From: Prolixibacteraceae bacterium
Lineage (GTDB): Bacteria; Bacteroidota; Bacteroidia; Bacteroidales; Prolixibacteraceae
NCBI GenBank assembly: GCA_019856515.1
Contig: CP082230.1
Location: 3,906,001-3,970,000 of the forward strand
Direction: 5' to 3'
DNA: 64,000 bases
Each line of letters opens with the position of its first letter. The stretch's first letter is position 1. Below are positions 9,854 through 20,354 of this stretch, one piece after another. Below the pieces are notes generated by a model, which was given only the letters and a program-made list of their open reading frames with translations, made no database searches and was not told the DNA's origin. Position numbers and translations under genes: made by a program.

Positions 9854-12800
9854 ATGAGAAAACAATTGTTAATTTGGGCCTTCTTGGTCTTGGTTACGAT
9901 ACAGTCTGCTTTTGCACAGACTCGTGTTATAACAGGTAATGTTATAGCAAGTAAAGATCAACAACCAATTCCAGGGGCATCTGTTGTTGTCACTTCAACG
10001 ACAGTTGGTACTGTAACTGATTTTGATGGAAACTTCTCTTTAAAAGTTCCTTCTGATGCTTCTAATATCACTGTGAGTTTCATGGGAATGAAATCACAAG
10101 TCGTTTCACTAACTGAGCAAAAAAACTATAGCGTTGTTCTAGCAGAAGATAATATTGCGATGGATGAGGTTGTCATCACAGCTCTCGGTATATCAAGAGA
10201 TAAAAAGGCACTAGGTTATTCCGTACAGAATGTTGGTGGTGATGATTTAACTCAAACGAAACAGAGCAATGTTGTATCTGCGCTTTCAGGTAAAGTGTCT
10301 GGAGTACAAGTCTCAGGATCTTCTGGATCAATGGGTGGTTCTAGTCGTATTTTGATACGTGGTGCTAGTTCTATCACAGGTAACAACCAACCTCTTTTCG
10401 TTGTAGATGGTGTCCCTATTGATAATTCAGACTTCAATGGTTCAGAAGCTGCACGAGGTGCTGGTGGATATGATTATGGTAATATGGCTCAGGATATTAA
10501 TCCTGAAGATATTGAAACAATGTCTGTACTGAAAGGACCTTCTGCTGCTGCACTATATGGTTCACGTGCTGCTAATGGTGTGATCATGATTACTACAAAG
10601 AAAGGTTCAAAGGGAAATAAAGGTATCGGTGTAAGTGTGAGCACTGGTGTTTCTATTGAGAAAGTGAATCGTCTTCCTGATTACCAAACATCTTATGGTG
10701 GTGGTATTGGTGGTTTTGAAGAAGTAACTTTCAATGGTCAATCTTATGATGCTGTGAGTTATAATATTGATGAGAGCTGGGGACCTAAATACGATCCTAA
10801 CAAACAAGTCCTTCATTGGGATGCATTCAATCAAAATGATCCATCTACATACTTAAAGACACGTCCTTGGATAGCGCCAGAGCATGATGTGGAAGATTTC
10901 TTCGATACAGGAGTGACATACAATAACTCTGTTTCTCTTTCGGGATCTGACGATAAAGGTTCATTTAGAATGTCTATATCAAGTGTGAATACCGATGGAT
11001 ATATGCCAAACTCTAATCTTGATAAATATACTGTTAGCTTTAATGGTTCTCGTAAATTGTCCGATAAATTTACCGTTAACGCTGGGGTGTCATATGTAAA
11101 CACTGCTGCATTAGGACGTCCTGAAACGGGCTATGGTGACAATAATGTCATGGTGAAGTTTACCCAGTGGGGACAGCGCCAGTTGGATATGGAGCATTTG
11201 AAGAACTATAAGAATCCAGATGGAACTCAAAATAGTTGGAATAGAACTTCTGCATATGATGGAACACCTGCTTATTCGAACAATCCATATTGGACACGTT
11301 ACGAGAATTATACGGAAGATGAAAGAAACCGTTATATCGGAAATATTGGATTGACTTATGATGTTACAAGTGATCTAAAGGCAAGTCTAAAAACTTACCA
11401 TGATTCCTACACTTTCCGTAATAGTCAACGTTCTGCTATTGGTTCACAAGAGACTTCTGGTTATTCAGAGCAAGTACGTCAATCTGTGGAGAATAATTAT
11501 GAATTCATGTTGAACTATAATAAGCAATTGACTGATGACCTTAGTTTAACAGCAATGGCTGGGGGAAACATACGTAAGAATAACTATTATTCTAACTATG
11601 CAACCACTCAGGGGGGACTTGTTCTGCCTGATCTATATACAACTACGAACTCAAAAGATCCTTCTAAGGTTACCGACTATGAGGAGCATAAGTTAGTTTA
11701 TAGTGCTTATGGTAACTTTAGTTTAGGATATAAGAATACATACTACTTTGATGCCACATTCCGTAACGATTGGTCTTCTACTTTACCTGAAGCTCATCGT
11801 TCGTTTTTCTATCCATCATTTACAGGTAGTCTTGTTCTTTCTGAATTAAATGGACTGAAAGATTTATCTTGGTTCTCTTTTGGTAAGATACGTGCTGGAT
11901 GGGCCATGGTAGGTAATGATACAGACCCTTACTCTTTGAAAGAAACTTTTACAAACTATCAGCCTAATTTTGATGGTACTCCACGTTACAGTACTCCGAA
12001 TACTCTGCCTAATGAGAATCTGAAGCCAGAGACTACTTATTCATGGGAAATTGGAGCGGAACTGAAGTTCTTCAAAAACCGTTTGGGAGTCGACGCGACT
12101 TACTACTCTAATCGTACAGAGGATCTTATTACCAATGTGGCATTATCAGGATCTACAGGTTACCTGTACAAAACGATGAATGCGGGAGTCATGAGTAATA
12201 AAGGTATTGAGTTAATGTTAACTGGTACACCTGTTCAAACACGTGATTTTTCATGGGATATTGCAGTGAACTTTGCAAAGAACAGCAACAAATTAGTTGA
12301 GTTAACAGATGGAATTGATAACTACCAAATGGCTAGAGCTCCTTTCAATGTGACAGTAAATGCGTTCGTTGGAGAGTCTTATGGTGCAATAATGGGTAGA
12401 AACTATGTCTACGACGATGCAGGAAACAAAGTCATTGGAACCAATGGTCGTTATCTAAAAACTGATTCACCAGAAGTACTAGGTACTGTACTTCCTGATT
12501 TCAATATGGGACTTAACAACTCTTTCAGCTACAAAAACTTTACGTTTACTGCTTTGATTGATATTCAACAAGGTGGTAGCTACTTCTCTACTTCAAATAT
12601 GTGGGGAATGTATTCAGGGATGATCCAAGAATCTGTATATCACAATGGTGTGGATATTCGAGAGAATGGAATTGTTTTAGATGGTGTATACGGAAGAGTC
12701 GATGGTAATGGAAATGTAGTACATACCGATGCTGCTGGGGATGTCTCAGGAAATGCTGTGGACAATGAGACTAATATCTCTGCTCAGCGCTATGCTTCAG

Positions 12801-13078
12801 ACTTCTATTCTGGACCTGATGCTCAAAGTGTTTTTGATGCTTCGTATATCAAATTACGTGAAGTTACATTTGGTTATACTTTCCCAAGTCGTCTTACAGG
12901 ACCAATAAGAAACCTAAATATTTCATTGTATGGACGAAATCTTGCTGTTTGGGGATTGGATAATCCTGATTTTGATCCAGAATCGGCTGTAACTTCTTCA
13001 GGAAACGTACAAGGAATTGAAGGTGGTGCATTACCTTCTACAGCAAACTATGGTGTTAACCTGAAATTTAGCTTCTAA
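9854..13078 (+). CDS. SusC/RagA-family TonB-linked outer membrane receptor (pair 2)
   Basis: 1074 residues. Signal peptide 1-21 (LLIWAFLVLVTIQSAFAQ), carboxypeptidase-regulatory-like domain (about 26-105, IPGASVVVTSTTVGTVTDFDG), TonB plug (about 117-260; VSALSGKVSGVQVSG, QPLFVVDGVPIDN, SVLKGPSAAALYGSRAANGV), then the barrel ending NYGVNLKFSF. It is nearly identical in the plug to SusC 3 (15228-18461) and closely similar along the barrel, so the two are recent paralogs. It should form a lidded outer-membrane importer with the SusD-like protein 49 bases downstream. Expressed from its own promoter at 9658-9687. Substrate unknown. Confidence 0.95.
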   Translation: MRKQLLIWAFLVLVTIQSAFAQTRVITGNVIASKDQQPIPGASVVVTSTTVGTVTDFDGNFSLKVPSDASNITVSFMGMKSQVVSLTEQKNYSVVLAEDNIAMDEVVITALGISRDKKALGYSVQNVGGDDLTQTKQSNVVSALSGKVSGVQVSGSSGSMGGSSRILIRGASSITGNNQPLFVVDGVPIDNSDFNGSEAARGAGGYDYGNMAQDINPEDIETMSVLKGPSAAALYGSRAANGVIMITTKKGSKGNKGIGVSVSTGVSIEKVNRLPDYQTSYGGGIGGFEEVTFNGQSYDAVSYNIDESWGPKYDPNKQVLHWDAFNQNDPSTYLKTRPWIAPEHDVEDFFDTGVTYNNSVSLSGSDDKGSFRMSISSVNTDGYMPNSNLDKYTVSFNGSRKLSDKFTVNAGVSYVNTAALGRPETGYGDNNVMVKFTQWGQRQLDMEHLKNYKNPDGTQNSWNRTSAYDGTPAYSNNPYWTRYENYTEDERNRYIGNIGLTYDVTSDLKASLKTYHDSYTFRNSQRSAIGSQETSGYSEQVRQSVENNYEFMLNYNKQLTDDLSLTAMAGGNIRKNNYYSNYATTQGGLVLPDLYTTTNSKDPSKVTDYEEHKLVYSAYGNFSLGYKNTYYFDATFRNDWSSTLPEAHRSFFYPSFTGSLVLSELNGLKDLSWFSFGKIRAGWAMVGNDTDPYSLKETFTNYQPNFDGTPRYSTPNTLPNENLKPETTYSWEIGAELKFFKNRLGVDATYYSNRTEDLITNVALSGSTGYLYKTMNAGVMSNKGIELMLTGTPVQTRDFSWDIAVNFAKNSNKLVELTDGIDNYQMARAPFNVTVNAFVGESYGAIMGRNYVYDDAGNKVIGTNGRYLKTDSPEVLGTVLPDFNMGLNNSFSYKNFTFTALIDIQQGGSYFSTSNMWGMYSGMIQESVYHNGVDIRENGIVLDGVYGRVDGNGNVVHTDAAGDVSGNAVDNETNISAQRYASDFYSGPDAQSVFDASYIKLREVTFGYTFPSRLTGPIRNLNISLYGRNLAVWGLDNPDFDPESAVTSSGNVQGIEGGALPSTANYGVNLKFSF

Positions 13079-13127
13079 TTATTGAGATTTCATCTCAAGA
13101 GAAGTAAAAATCCAAAAACCATTGATA

Positions 13128-14768
13128 ATGATTAGAAAGATAAAATATACAGCTTTCGCAGCCGCATTGTTTTTTGCTAGCTGTACAGAGAAGTTGACAG
13201 AGACAAATGAGAATCCGAATAGTCCAGTGACTGTTCCTACTACCACCTTATTGATCAATGCTCAATATCGCTTGGTAGATGATATTAGAGATCAGTGGTA
13301 TTCTGGTCGTATGGCTTTGGTTTGGTCACAATATTGGGCACAAGCTAATTATACCGAAGAAGATCGATACCAATATCGTGAAAATTCAAATTCAAGTTCG
13401 TGGAAGGTCATCTACACGGATTTGATGGATTTGAAGACTATTGCGGATCTAAATACAGATCCTGCAACTAAGGACATGATGTCGGCTTATGGGAATAATA
13501 ACAACCAAATTGCCGTAGCGCGTATCCTTAAATCATGGACTTTTATGTTGCTTACTGAGACTTATGGCCCCATCCCTTATGAGTCTTACGGAAATGATAA
13601 TCCTTCATTTCAAGCACTAAAAGCAAAGGAAAATATTCTAAATCCAGTGTATGCTGACCCAAAAGATGTTTACACAGATATCCTTAAAGAATTACGTGAA
13701 GCTGCTGATATGATTGACGTATCTGAAGTTGCTTTTACTGAAGGGGATCGTATTTTTGGTGGCGACGCTTCAAAGTGGAAGAAGCTAGCAAATTCTCTTA
13801 TTCTTAGAGGGGCATTGCGTATTAAAGCTGCGGTTCCTGAGATTGCAAATCTTGCAATAACAGCAGCACTACATAGTGGGATTATGGACAGTGATACTGA
13901 TAATGCACTATTCCGTGGCGAAGCAACAGCGGCCAATGCATCACCTTTCTATAAAGCATTTGCAGTGGATAACCGAACTGATTTTACTGTAGCTAAACCA
14001 TTCGTAGATCTTCTGAAAGCAAATGTAGGTCCATTCGCCTCTATTGATCCACGTCTATACTACTTTGCTGCACCTTTTGATGCAACAGCAACAGCTTCTG
14101 CTGGACCTGCAATTTCCAAAGGCGATTATTTACCAAAAGCTTCGGATATTCTAGGGACTGGGAAATATAATCCAGATAATTATATTGGCATGCCTTATGG
14201 TTTGGAAAGTGAGTATGCTTCTAAAATTGGAGCGACTAAGGTCTCCCTTCCAAATATGCCAATGCAAGCTACTTTTGGTAACCCTTTTATGGATTATGCA
14301 GAAGTCTGTTTTATTCAGTCAGAGTTAAATGGTTGGAATCAAGAATGGTATGAGAAAGGTGTTCGTGCATCCATGATAAGATGGGGTGTGAATGCTGCAA
14401 GTATTGATACTTATATGGCAACATTGCCTGCTGCTTCTGAGGAGACTGTATTGACACAGAAGTATATAGCCCTTTATATGCAGCCATATAATGCGTGGGC
14501 TGAGTATCGTAGAACAGGATATCCTAAAACGCTAGTAAAACCTGGTGATGTATCATTTGTTGATACGGACGGAATCATAAGTAAAGATGATGCAGGTAAG
14601 GAGTATGTATTCACTACGTTGGTAAGTGATGTGACAGATGACCTTCCAAGTCGTGTTAAATTTGCTAATGATGAACCGCTATTAAACCCAAGTGGTTATG
14701 ATTCAGGTGTAGTAGAACTTGGAGGTAGTGATAAGATGAGCACCAAACTTTGGTGGGATGTGAACTAG
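13128..14768 (+). CDS. SusD/RagB-family lipoprotein, SusD-like_2 type (pair 2)
   Basis: 546 residues. ATG at 13128 is preferred to an in-frame TTG at 13122, as MIRKIKYTAFAAALFFASC gives a normal lipoprotein signal with Cys19. Helical repeat region and signatures KSWTFMLLTETYGPIPY and YMQPYNAWAEYRRTGYPKTL fit the SusD-like_2 family rather than classical SusD. It is the surface nutrient-binding lid for the preceding SusC, and its closest relative in the window is the protein at 18506-20152, with shared length and motifs. Confidence 0.92.
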   Translation: MIRKIKYTAFAAALFFASCTEKLTETNENPNSPVTVPTTTLLINAQYRLVDDIRDQWYSGRMALVWSQYWAQANYTEEDRYQYRENSNSSSWKVIYTDLMDLKTIADLNTDPATKDMMSAYGNNNNQIAVARILKSWTFMLLTETYGPIPYESYGNDNPSFQALKAKENILNPVYADPKDVYTDILKELREAADMIDVSEVAFTEGDRIFGGDASKWKKLANSLILRGALRIKAAVPEIANLAITAALHSGIMDSDTDNALFRGEATAANASPFYKAFAVDNRTDFTVAKPFVDLLKANVGPFASIDPRLYYFAAPFDATATASAGPAISKGDYLPKASDILGTGKYNPDNYIGMPYGLESEYASKIGATKVSLPNMPMQATFGNPFMDYAEVCFIQSELNGWNQEWYEKGVRASMIRWGVNAASIDTYMATLPAASEETVLTQKYIALYMQPYNAWAEYRRTGYPKTLVKPGDVSFVDTDGIISKDDAGKEYVFTTLVSDVTDDLPSRVKFANDEPLLNPSGYDSGVVELGGSDKMSTKLWWDVN

Positions 14769-14795
14769 AAATTTTCATAGATTTACATAGTGTTG

Positions 14796-14832
14796 AGAGA
14801 TAATGTTCTTTGTGAACATTATCTCTTTTTTT
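14796..14832 (+). terminator. Rho-independent terminator after SusCD pair 2
   Basis: AGAGATAATGTTC (14796-14808), 5-base loop, GAACATTATCTCT (14814-14826), then a T-run. Immediately upstream is a 23-base block (CATAGATTTACATAGTGTTG core) repeated exactly before the pair 3 terminator. Confidence 0.9.
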
Positions 14833-15101
14833 GTGCTTATTGTTTAAAGATTGTAGGTTTTTAGTTGTTTATTATGTCAATTTATGTGATTATAATCAAA
14901 GTTAATATAAATTTAATATAGTGGTTGTATATGTATAACTATGTGTACTTTTATTAATATATAATAGCTTGATTATCAAGTTTTATTATTATGATGTGCA
15001 TGTGTCTTTTGATATAGTATTATTTGTATGATCTGTGTGTGATTATGTAAGTATATGGTGTCGTGTTATTGCATAATGTAATTAAACTGTTGTAAAACAC
15101 A
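14833..15101. other. AT-rich spacer between SusCD pairs 2 and 3
   Basis: About 270 bases, strongly AT-rich, without a supported gene. It separates the terminator of pair 2 from the -7 box of pair 3. Confidence 0.5.
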
Positions 15102-15109
15102 TATATTTG
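15102..15109 (+). promoter_or_regulatory. Probable -7 promoter element for SusCD pair 3
   Basis: TATATTTG matches TAnnTTTG. No well-spaced TTTG -33 box was found (nearest TTG is too close at 15090). The implied start near 15116 gives a leader of about 110 bases. Confidence 0.45.
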
Positions 15110-15227
15110 TACTCTATGGCATAACATAAAATGTCATATATTTTATTCTGTTTGTATTATTTGTCATTTGTGAATTAAATAATGGACTACAGAGTAAAAC
15201 ACAAAAATCAAATATTTATATAAGTCT

Positions 15228-18200
15228 ATGAGAAAGCAATTACTAATCCTTGTAACATTACTATTGTGTAGTGTGCAAGTTTCATTAGCACAGACCAGAG
15301 TTATTACTGGGGTGGTGCGATCTGCATCAGATAACTCTGTAATCCCAGGGGCATCTGTTGTTGTAACTTCAACAACTGTTGGTACTGTAACTGATTTTGA
15401 TGGTGCCTTTAAACTTAAAATTCCAGAAGGTGCTCCATCTTTGACGATAAGTTTCATTGGAATGAAAAAGATAGTTCTTCCTTTGACCGACAAAATTGTT
15501 TATGATGTCACTCTAGAAGAGGATCATGTTGCTGTGGGTGAAGTAGTAGTTGCTGCCTTAGGAATCTCAAGAGAGAAAAAATCTTTGGGTTATTCAGTTC
15601 AAAATGTTAGTGGTGATGAATTGAACCAAACCAAACAGAGTAATGTTGTTTCTGCTCTTTCTGGAAAAGTATCAGGAGTACAAGTGTCAGGTTCTTCAGG
15701 ATCTATGGGAGGATCAAGTCGTATTCTTATTCGTGGTGCAAGTTCTGTTACAGGTAATAACCAACCTTTATTTGTTGTGGATGGGGTTCCAATCGATAAT
15801 TCTAATTTCAACTCGTCAACGGCTGAGCGTGGTGCTGGAGGATATGACTATGGTAATATGGCTCAAGATATCAATCCAGAGGATATTGCGACGATGTCTG
15901 TTCTTAAAGGCCCATCAGCTGCAGCACTATATGGATCTCGTGCTGCTAACGGTGTGATCATGATCACTACCAAGAAGGGCAGTAAAGGAAATGGAATTGG
16001 AATATCTGTAAGTTCAGGTGTTGCTTTTGAGAGAGTTAATCGTCTGCCTCAATATCAAACTAGTTATGGTGGTGGTAATGGTTCTTTTGAGCAAGAAGAG
16101 ATCAATGGACAGAAATATAATGTAGCAGCTTATAAAGTAGATGAAAGTTGGGGACCTAAATACGATCCAACCTTACAAGTACTACACTGGGATGCCTTTT
16201 TAAATGGCGATAAAGACTTAAAAACACGTCCTTGGGTAGCTCCTGCAAATGATGTGGAAAAATTCTTTGACACTGGTGTTACTTATAACAACTCTGTCTC
16301 TTTTGCTGGTGGTAATGAAAAAAGCAAGTTTAGAATGTCAATATCTAGTGTTAATACAGATGGATATATCCCAAACTCAAACTTAGATAAGTATACTATT
16401 AGCTTTAATGGTTCAACTGCATTAACAGATAAATTAAAAGTTACAGCAGGTGTGTCATATGTAAATACTGCAGCATTAGGTCGTCCTGAAACTGGGTATG
16501 GTGATAATAATATTATGGTGAAGTTTTCTCAATGGGGTCAGCGTCAGGTAGACATGGATCGTTTGAAGAACTACAAGAATGATGATGGTACACAGAATAC
16601 TTGGAATAGAACCTCTTCAAGTAATTCTGCTCCTAAATATCATGATAATCCATATTGGACAAGATATCAGAACTATTCAGAGGATGAGCGTGCTAGATAT
16701 ATGGGTAATGTAGGTCTTACTTATGACTTTAATAAATCGTTGAAAGCAAGTGTAAAAACATATCATGACTCATATGTGTTCCGTAGTTCTGAACGTGTTG
16801 CTGTTGGTTCCCAAAAGACTTCAAGTTATGCAGAGCGCGTAAGACAATCAAACGAGAATAACTTTGAAGGAATGTTGAATTTTAATAAGAATGTTACTGA
16901 TGATATTAGTGTTGCTGCCATGGTTGGTGGAAATATTAGAAAAAATGCATATCATTATAATTATGTATCTACTAAAGGTGGATTGAACCTGCCAAATCTT
17001 TACGTTGTATCAAACTCGAAGGATCCTGTTGAAACTATAGATAAATATACATCAATGAGACCAATTGAGAAAAAATTAGTTTATAGTGCATATGGAAGTT
17101 TAGGCTTAGGTTTCAAAAATACCTATTATCTTGATGCAACTTTCCGTAATGATTGGTCATCCACTCTTCCAATTGAGAATCGCTCATTTTTCTACCCTTC
17201 ATTTACAGGAAGTGTTGTTATCTCGGAGCTATCAGCTCTTAAAGATCTTCCATGGTTTACTTTCGGTAAAGTTCGAGCTGGATGGGCGATGGTAGGTAAT
17301 GACACTAGTCCATATTCACTACAGGAGACTTATACAAATTATCAACCAAATTTTGGAGGTGTTGCTCGTTATAGTACGCCAAACACACTTCCTACTGCAA
17401 CATTAAAACCAGAGATTACTAAATCATGGGAAATCGGTGCTGAATTGAAGTTCTTTAATAACCGTATAGGAATTGATGCTACATACTATTCGAATCGTAC
17501 AGAAGATTTGATTACAAGTGTTGCAGTATCTCCAGCAAGTGGTTATCTATATAACAAGATGAATGCAGGGGTAATGACCAACAAGGGCTTTGAAATCATG
17601 TTTACTGCTACTCCAATCCAGACATCTGATTTCTCTTGGGATCTGTCTTTGAACTTTGCGAAGAACAACAACAAATTAGTAGAACTTGCTGAAGGTATCG
17701 ACAACTATAAAATGGCGAATGCGCCGTTTGAAGTTACTGTAAATGCATTTGTAGGTGAGACTTACGGTGCAATTATGGGAACAAATTTTGTATTCGATAA
17801 TGCTGGTAATAAAATTGTTTCTACTAAAGGTGAATATTTGAAGTCCGAAACAGCTGAAGTATTGGGTACTGTGCTTCCTGATTATAATCTTGGTCTTAAC
17901 AACTCATTTAGATACAAAAACTTAACTGTAACTGCTCTTATCGATGTGCAAAAAGGTGGAAGTTACTTCTCTACGACAAACATGTGGGGAATGTATACAG
18001 GTATGTTAGAAGGATCTGTACACCAAAATGGCGTTGATATTCGTGAGAAGGGTATCGTCATTGATGGAGTATATGGTAAAATAGGAGATGATGGTAATGT
18101 AGTATATACAGATAAAGATGGCAATACCTCTGCATCTCCGATAGCGAATACAAAGAACCTTAAAGGGGAAGATTATTCAAGGGGTTATTATACTGGGCCT

Positions 18201-18461
18201 AATGCACAAAATGTGTTCGATGCTTCTTATATCAAGCTACGTGAAGTAACTGTGGGGTATACTATTCCTGGAAGATATACTGGTCCAATAAAGAATGTGA
18301 ATATATCATTGTATGGTCGTAACCTTGCTGTTTGGGGATTAAGCAATGAGTCATTTGACCCAGAATCTGCAGTAACTTCATCGGGAAATGTACAAGGTAT
18401 AGAAGGTGGAGCACTTCCTTCAACAGCAACTTTTGGAGTGAACCTAAAACTTAAGTTCTAA
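15228..18461 (+). CDS. SusC/RagA-family TonB-linked outer membrane receptor (pair 3)
   Basis: 1077 residues with the same order of parts as SusC 2: signal peptide (LLILVTLLLCSVQVSLAQ), carboxypeptidase-regulatory-like domain (IPGASVVVTSTTVGTVTDFDG), plug (VSALSGKVSGVQVSG, QPLFVVDGVPIDN, SVLKGPSAAALYGSRAANGV), and a barrel ending in FGVNLKLKF. Long identical peptide stretches with SusC 2, plus a shared leader just before ATG, indicate tandem duplication of a SusCD unit. Differences concentrate in barrel segments likely to form extracellular loops, which may mean altered substrate preference (inference). Its SusD partner begins 44 bases downstream. Confidence 0.95.
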   Translation: MRKQLLILVTLLLCSVQVSLAQTRVITGVVRSASDNSVIPGASVVVTSTTVGTVTDFDGAFKLKIPEGAPSLTISFIGMKKIVLPLTDKIVYDVTLEEDHVAVGEVVVAALGISREKKSLGYSVQNVSGDELNQTKQSNVVSALSGKVSGVQVSGSSGSMGGSSRILIRGASSVTGNNQPLFVVDGVPIDNSNFNSSTAERGAGGYDYGNMAQDINPEDIATMSVLKGPSAAALYGSRAANGVIMITTKKGSKGNGIGISVSSGVAFERVNRLPQYQTSYGGGNGSFEQEEINGQKYNVAAYKVDESWGPKYDPTLQVLHWDAFLNGDKDLKTRPWVAPANDVEKFFDTGVTYNNSVSFAGGNEKSKFRMSISSVNTDGYIPNSNLDKYTISFNGSTALTDKLKVTAGVSYVNTAALGRPETGYGDNNIMVKFSQWGQRQVDMDRLKNYKNDDGTQNTWNRTSSSNSAPKYHDNPYWTRYQNYSEDERARYMGNVGLTYDFNKSLKASVKTYHDSYVFRSSERVAVGSQKTSSYAERVRQSNENNFEGMLNFNKNVTDDISVAAMVGGNIRKNAYHYNYVSTKGGLNLPNLYVVSNSKDPVETIDKYTSMRPIEKKLVYSAYGSLGLGFKNTYYLDATFRNDWSSTLPIENRSFFYPSFTGSVVISELSALKDLPWFTFGKVRAGWAMVGNDTSPYSLQETYTNYQPNFGGVARYSTPNTLPTATLKPEITKSWEIGAELKFFNNRIGIDATYYSNRTEDLITSVAVSPASGYLYNKMNAGVMTNKGFEIMFTATPIQTSDFSWDLSLNFAKNNNKLVELAEGIDNYKMANAPFEVTVNAFVGETYGAIMGTNFVFDNAGNKIVSTKGEYLKSETAEVLGTVLPDYNLGLNNSFRYKNLTVTALIDVQKGGSYFSTTNMWGMYTGMLEGSVHQNGVDIREKGIVIDGVYGKIGDDGNVVYTDKDGNTSASPIANTKNLKGEDYSRGYYTGPNAQNVFDASYIKLREVTVGYTIPGRYTGPIKNVNISLYGRNLAVWGLSNESFDPESAVTSSGNVQGIEGGALPSTATFGVNLKLKF

Positions 18462-18505
18462 TCACAATAAGAATTTAGGTCAAATAAACTATTAATAGCA
18501 TTATC

Positions 18506-20152
18506 ATGAAAAGGATATTATATACTGCATTTGCAGCCCTATTTTTACTAACAAGTTGTTCTGATTTGTTGACTGAGACAAACGTGAATCCAAATGAACC
18601 AACATATGTTCCTACTTCATCATTGCTAACCAACGCACAATTTCGTTTGGTTGATGATATTAGAGATGAATGGTATTCAGGACGTATGGCATTAACTTGG
18701 ATCCAATATTTTGCACAGACAAGTTATACACAAGAGAGTCGCTACCAATATAGAAAGAACTCTAACTCATCTGCATGGAAATTAATTTATGCTGACCTAG
18801 GTGATCTGCAGGCAATTATTGATTTAAATACAAATCCAAAAACCAAGGTGCAAGCTGCATCTAATGGACCAAATGTAAGTCAAATTGCAGTTGCTAGAGT
18901 GTTGAAGTCATGGACTTTTATGTTGCTAACTGAAACATATGGTCCTATTCCTTACCATTCTGTAGGTGTTGATAATCCTAATTTCCAAGCATTACAGTTA
19001 AAACAAGGTATTGTTTCACCTGCGTTTGCTGACTCAAAAGAGATATATCTTGATATCTTAAAAGAGTTGAGAGCTGCTGCAGATGATCTTGCAAAGAATG
19101 AGGGTGATAAAGCATTCATTTTAGGGGATCAAATGTTTAATGGTGACGCAACCAAATGGAAACGTTTTGCGAACTCTCTAATACTTCGTGGAGCAACACG
19201 TATTAGTGCGGTTTATCCTGCAGAATCAAAAGATGCGATGGATAAAGCGATTGCTTCTGGTGTTATGAAAAGCAATGCCGACAATGCAATGTTTAAAGGA
19301 GAGAAGACAACAGCGAATGCTTCACCATTCTATCAAGCATTTGCAGGAAAGAATAGAGAAGATTTTGCCGTTGCTAATTCATTCGTTGATCTACTTAAAG
19401 GGGAGAGTGGTCCTTTCGGTACTGTAGATCCTCGTCTATATTATTATGCTTCTCCAGTTGGAGCTTCAGCTTTGGCTGCAACGGGACTAAATATCTGTAA
19501 GGGAGACTATGTTCCTAAAGCTTCTGATAAGTTGGGTGAGGGCTCTTTTGCTCCCAAAAACTATATTGGAATGCCTTATGGTATTGAGAGCAAGTATGCT
19601 AATAAGATTAAGGATAAATCACTTCCTAACATGCCAATATTAGCAGAATTTAGTAATCCATTAATGGACTATGCTGAAGTTTGTTTCTTACTCTCTGAAA
19701 GAGATGGATGGAATAAGGATCAGTATGAAAAAGGGGTACGTGCTTCGATGGAGAGATGGGGAGTACAAATAGGTGCTATTGATGCGTATATGAAAACGCT
19801 TAAGCCTGCAACAGAAGAGAATGTATTAACACAAAAATATATTGCGTTATATATGCAACCACATAATGCATGGGCTGAGTACAGAAGAACAGGATTTCCT
19901 AAAACATTGTTGATGCCTGGGGATGTTACATTTGTAGATAAGGCAGGTATTCTGAATAAAAAGGATGATAAAACATTGGGTAAAGAGTATAAGTTTACCT
20001 CTCTTATAGATGAACTTACTACTACTTTACCATCAAGAATAGGATACTCTATTGATTCACCTTTGTTGAATAAAAAAGAATATCAAAAAGCTTTATTGCT
20101 TTTGGAAGGTAAAGACAATATGGCCACTAAACTTTGGTGGGCTAAGAAGTAA
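18506..20152 (+). CDS. SusD/RagB-family lipoprotein, SusD-like_2 type (pair 3)
   Basis: 548 residues. Lipoprotein signal MKRILYTAFAALFLLTSC with Cys18, then DLLTETNVNPN. Family signatures KSWTFMLLTETYGPIPY and YMQPHNAWAEYRRTGFPKTL are shared with the pair 2 SusD, with which it aligns throughout. It is the surface-exposed substrate-binding partner of SusC 3. A GC-rich hairpin terminator follows 27 bases after the stop codon. Confidence 0.92.
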   Translation: MKRILYTAFAALFLLTSCSDLLTETNVNPNEPTYVPTSSLLTNAQFRLVDDIRDEWYSGRMALTWIQYFAQTSYTQESRYQYRKNSNSSAWKLIYADLGDLQAIIDLNTNPKTKVQAASNGPNVSQIAVARVLKSWTFMLLTETYGPIPYHSVGVDNPNFQALQLKQGIVSPAFADSKEIYLDILKELRAAADDLAKNEGDKAFILGDQMFNGDATKWKRFANSLILRGATRISAVYPAESKDAMDKAIASGVMKSNADNAMFKGEKTTANASPFYQAFAGKNREDFAVANSFVDLLKGESGPFGTVDPRLYYYASPVGASALAATGLNICKGDYVPKASDKLGEGSFAPKNYIGMPYGIESKYANKIKDKSLPNMPILAEFSNPLMDYAEVCFLLSERDGWNKDQYEKGVRASMERWGVQIGAIDAYMKTLKPATEENVLTQKYIALYMQPHNAWAEYRRTGFPKTLLMPGDVTFVDKAGILNKKDDKTLGKEYKFTSLIDELTTTLPSRIGYSIDSPLLNKKEYQKALLLLEGKDNMATKLWWAKK

Positions 20153-20179
20153 ACTACTCTCATAGATTTACATAGTGTT

Positions 20180-20217
20180 GAGGGGATAGTGTTCGCAAGA
20201 ACGTTATCTCCTCTTTT
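20180..20217 (+). terminator. Rho-independent terminator after SusCD pair 3
   Basis: GAGGGGATAGTGTTC, loop GCAA (20195-20198), GAACGTTATCTCCTC, then TTTTT. It is preceded by the same 23-base block found before the pair 2 terminator. Confidence 0.9.
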
Positions 20218-20354
20218 TATGTGACGAAAAAACCTATCAAAATATATACATAAATATATAATCTATTGATAATCAGGTATGCTTTGTTAGGCTAGATTCT
20301 GAGATGAGCTAAATAATGCTTATTTTAGGGTAAGAAACTAAGCATTAAATTATT

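Noticed and set aside
15643..15957. 104-codon plus frame inside SusC 3
   Set aside because: Out-of-frame shadow of the highly conserved plug region.
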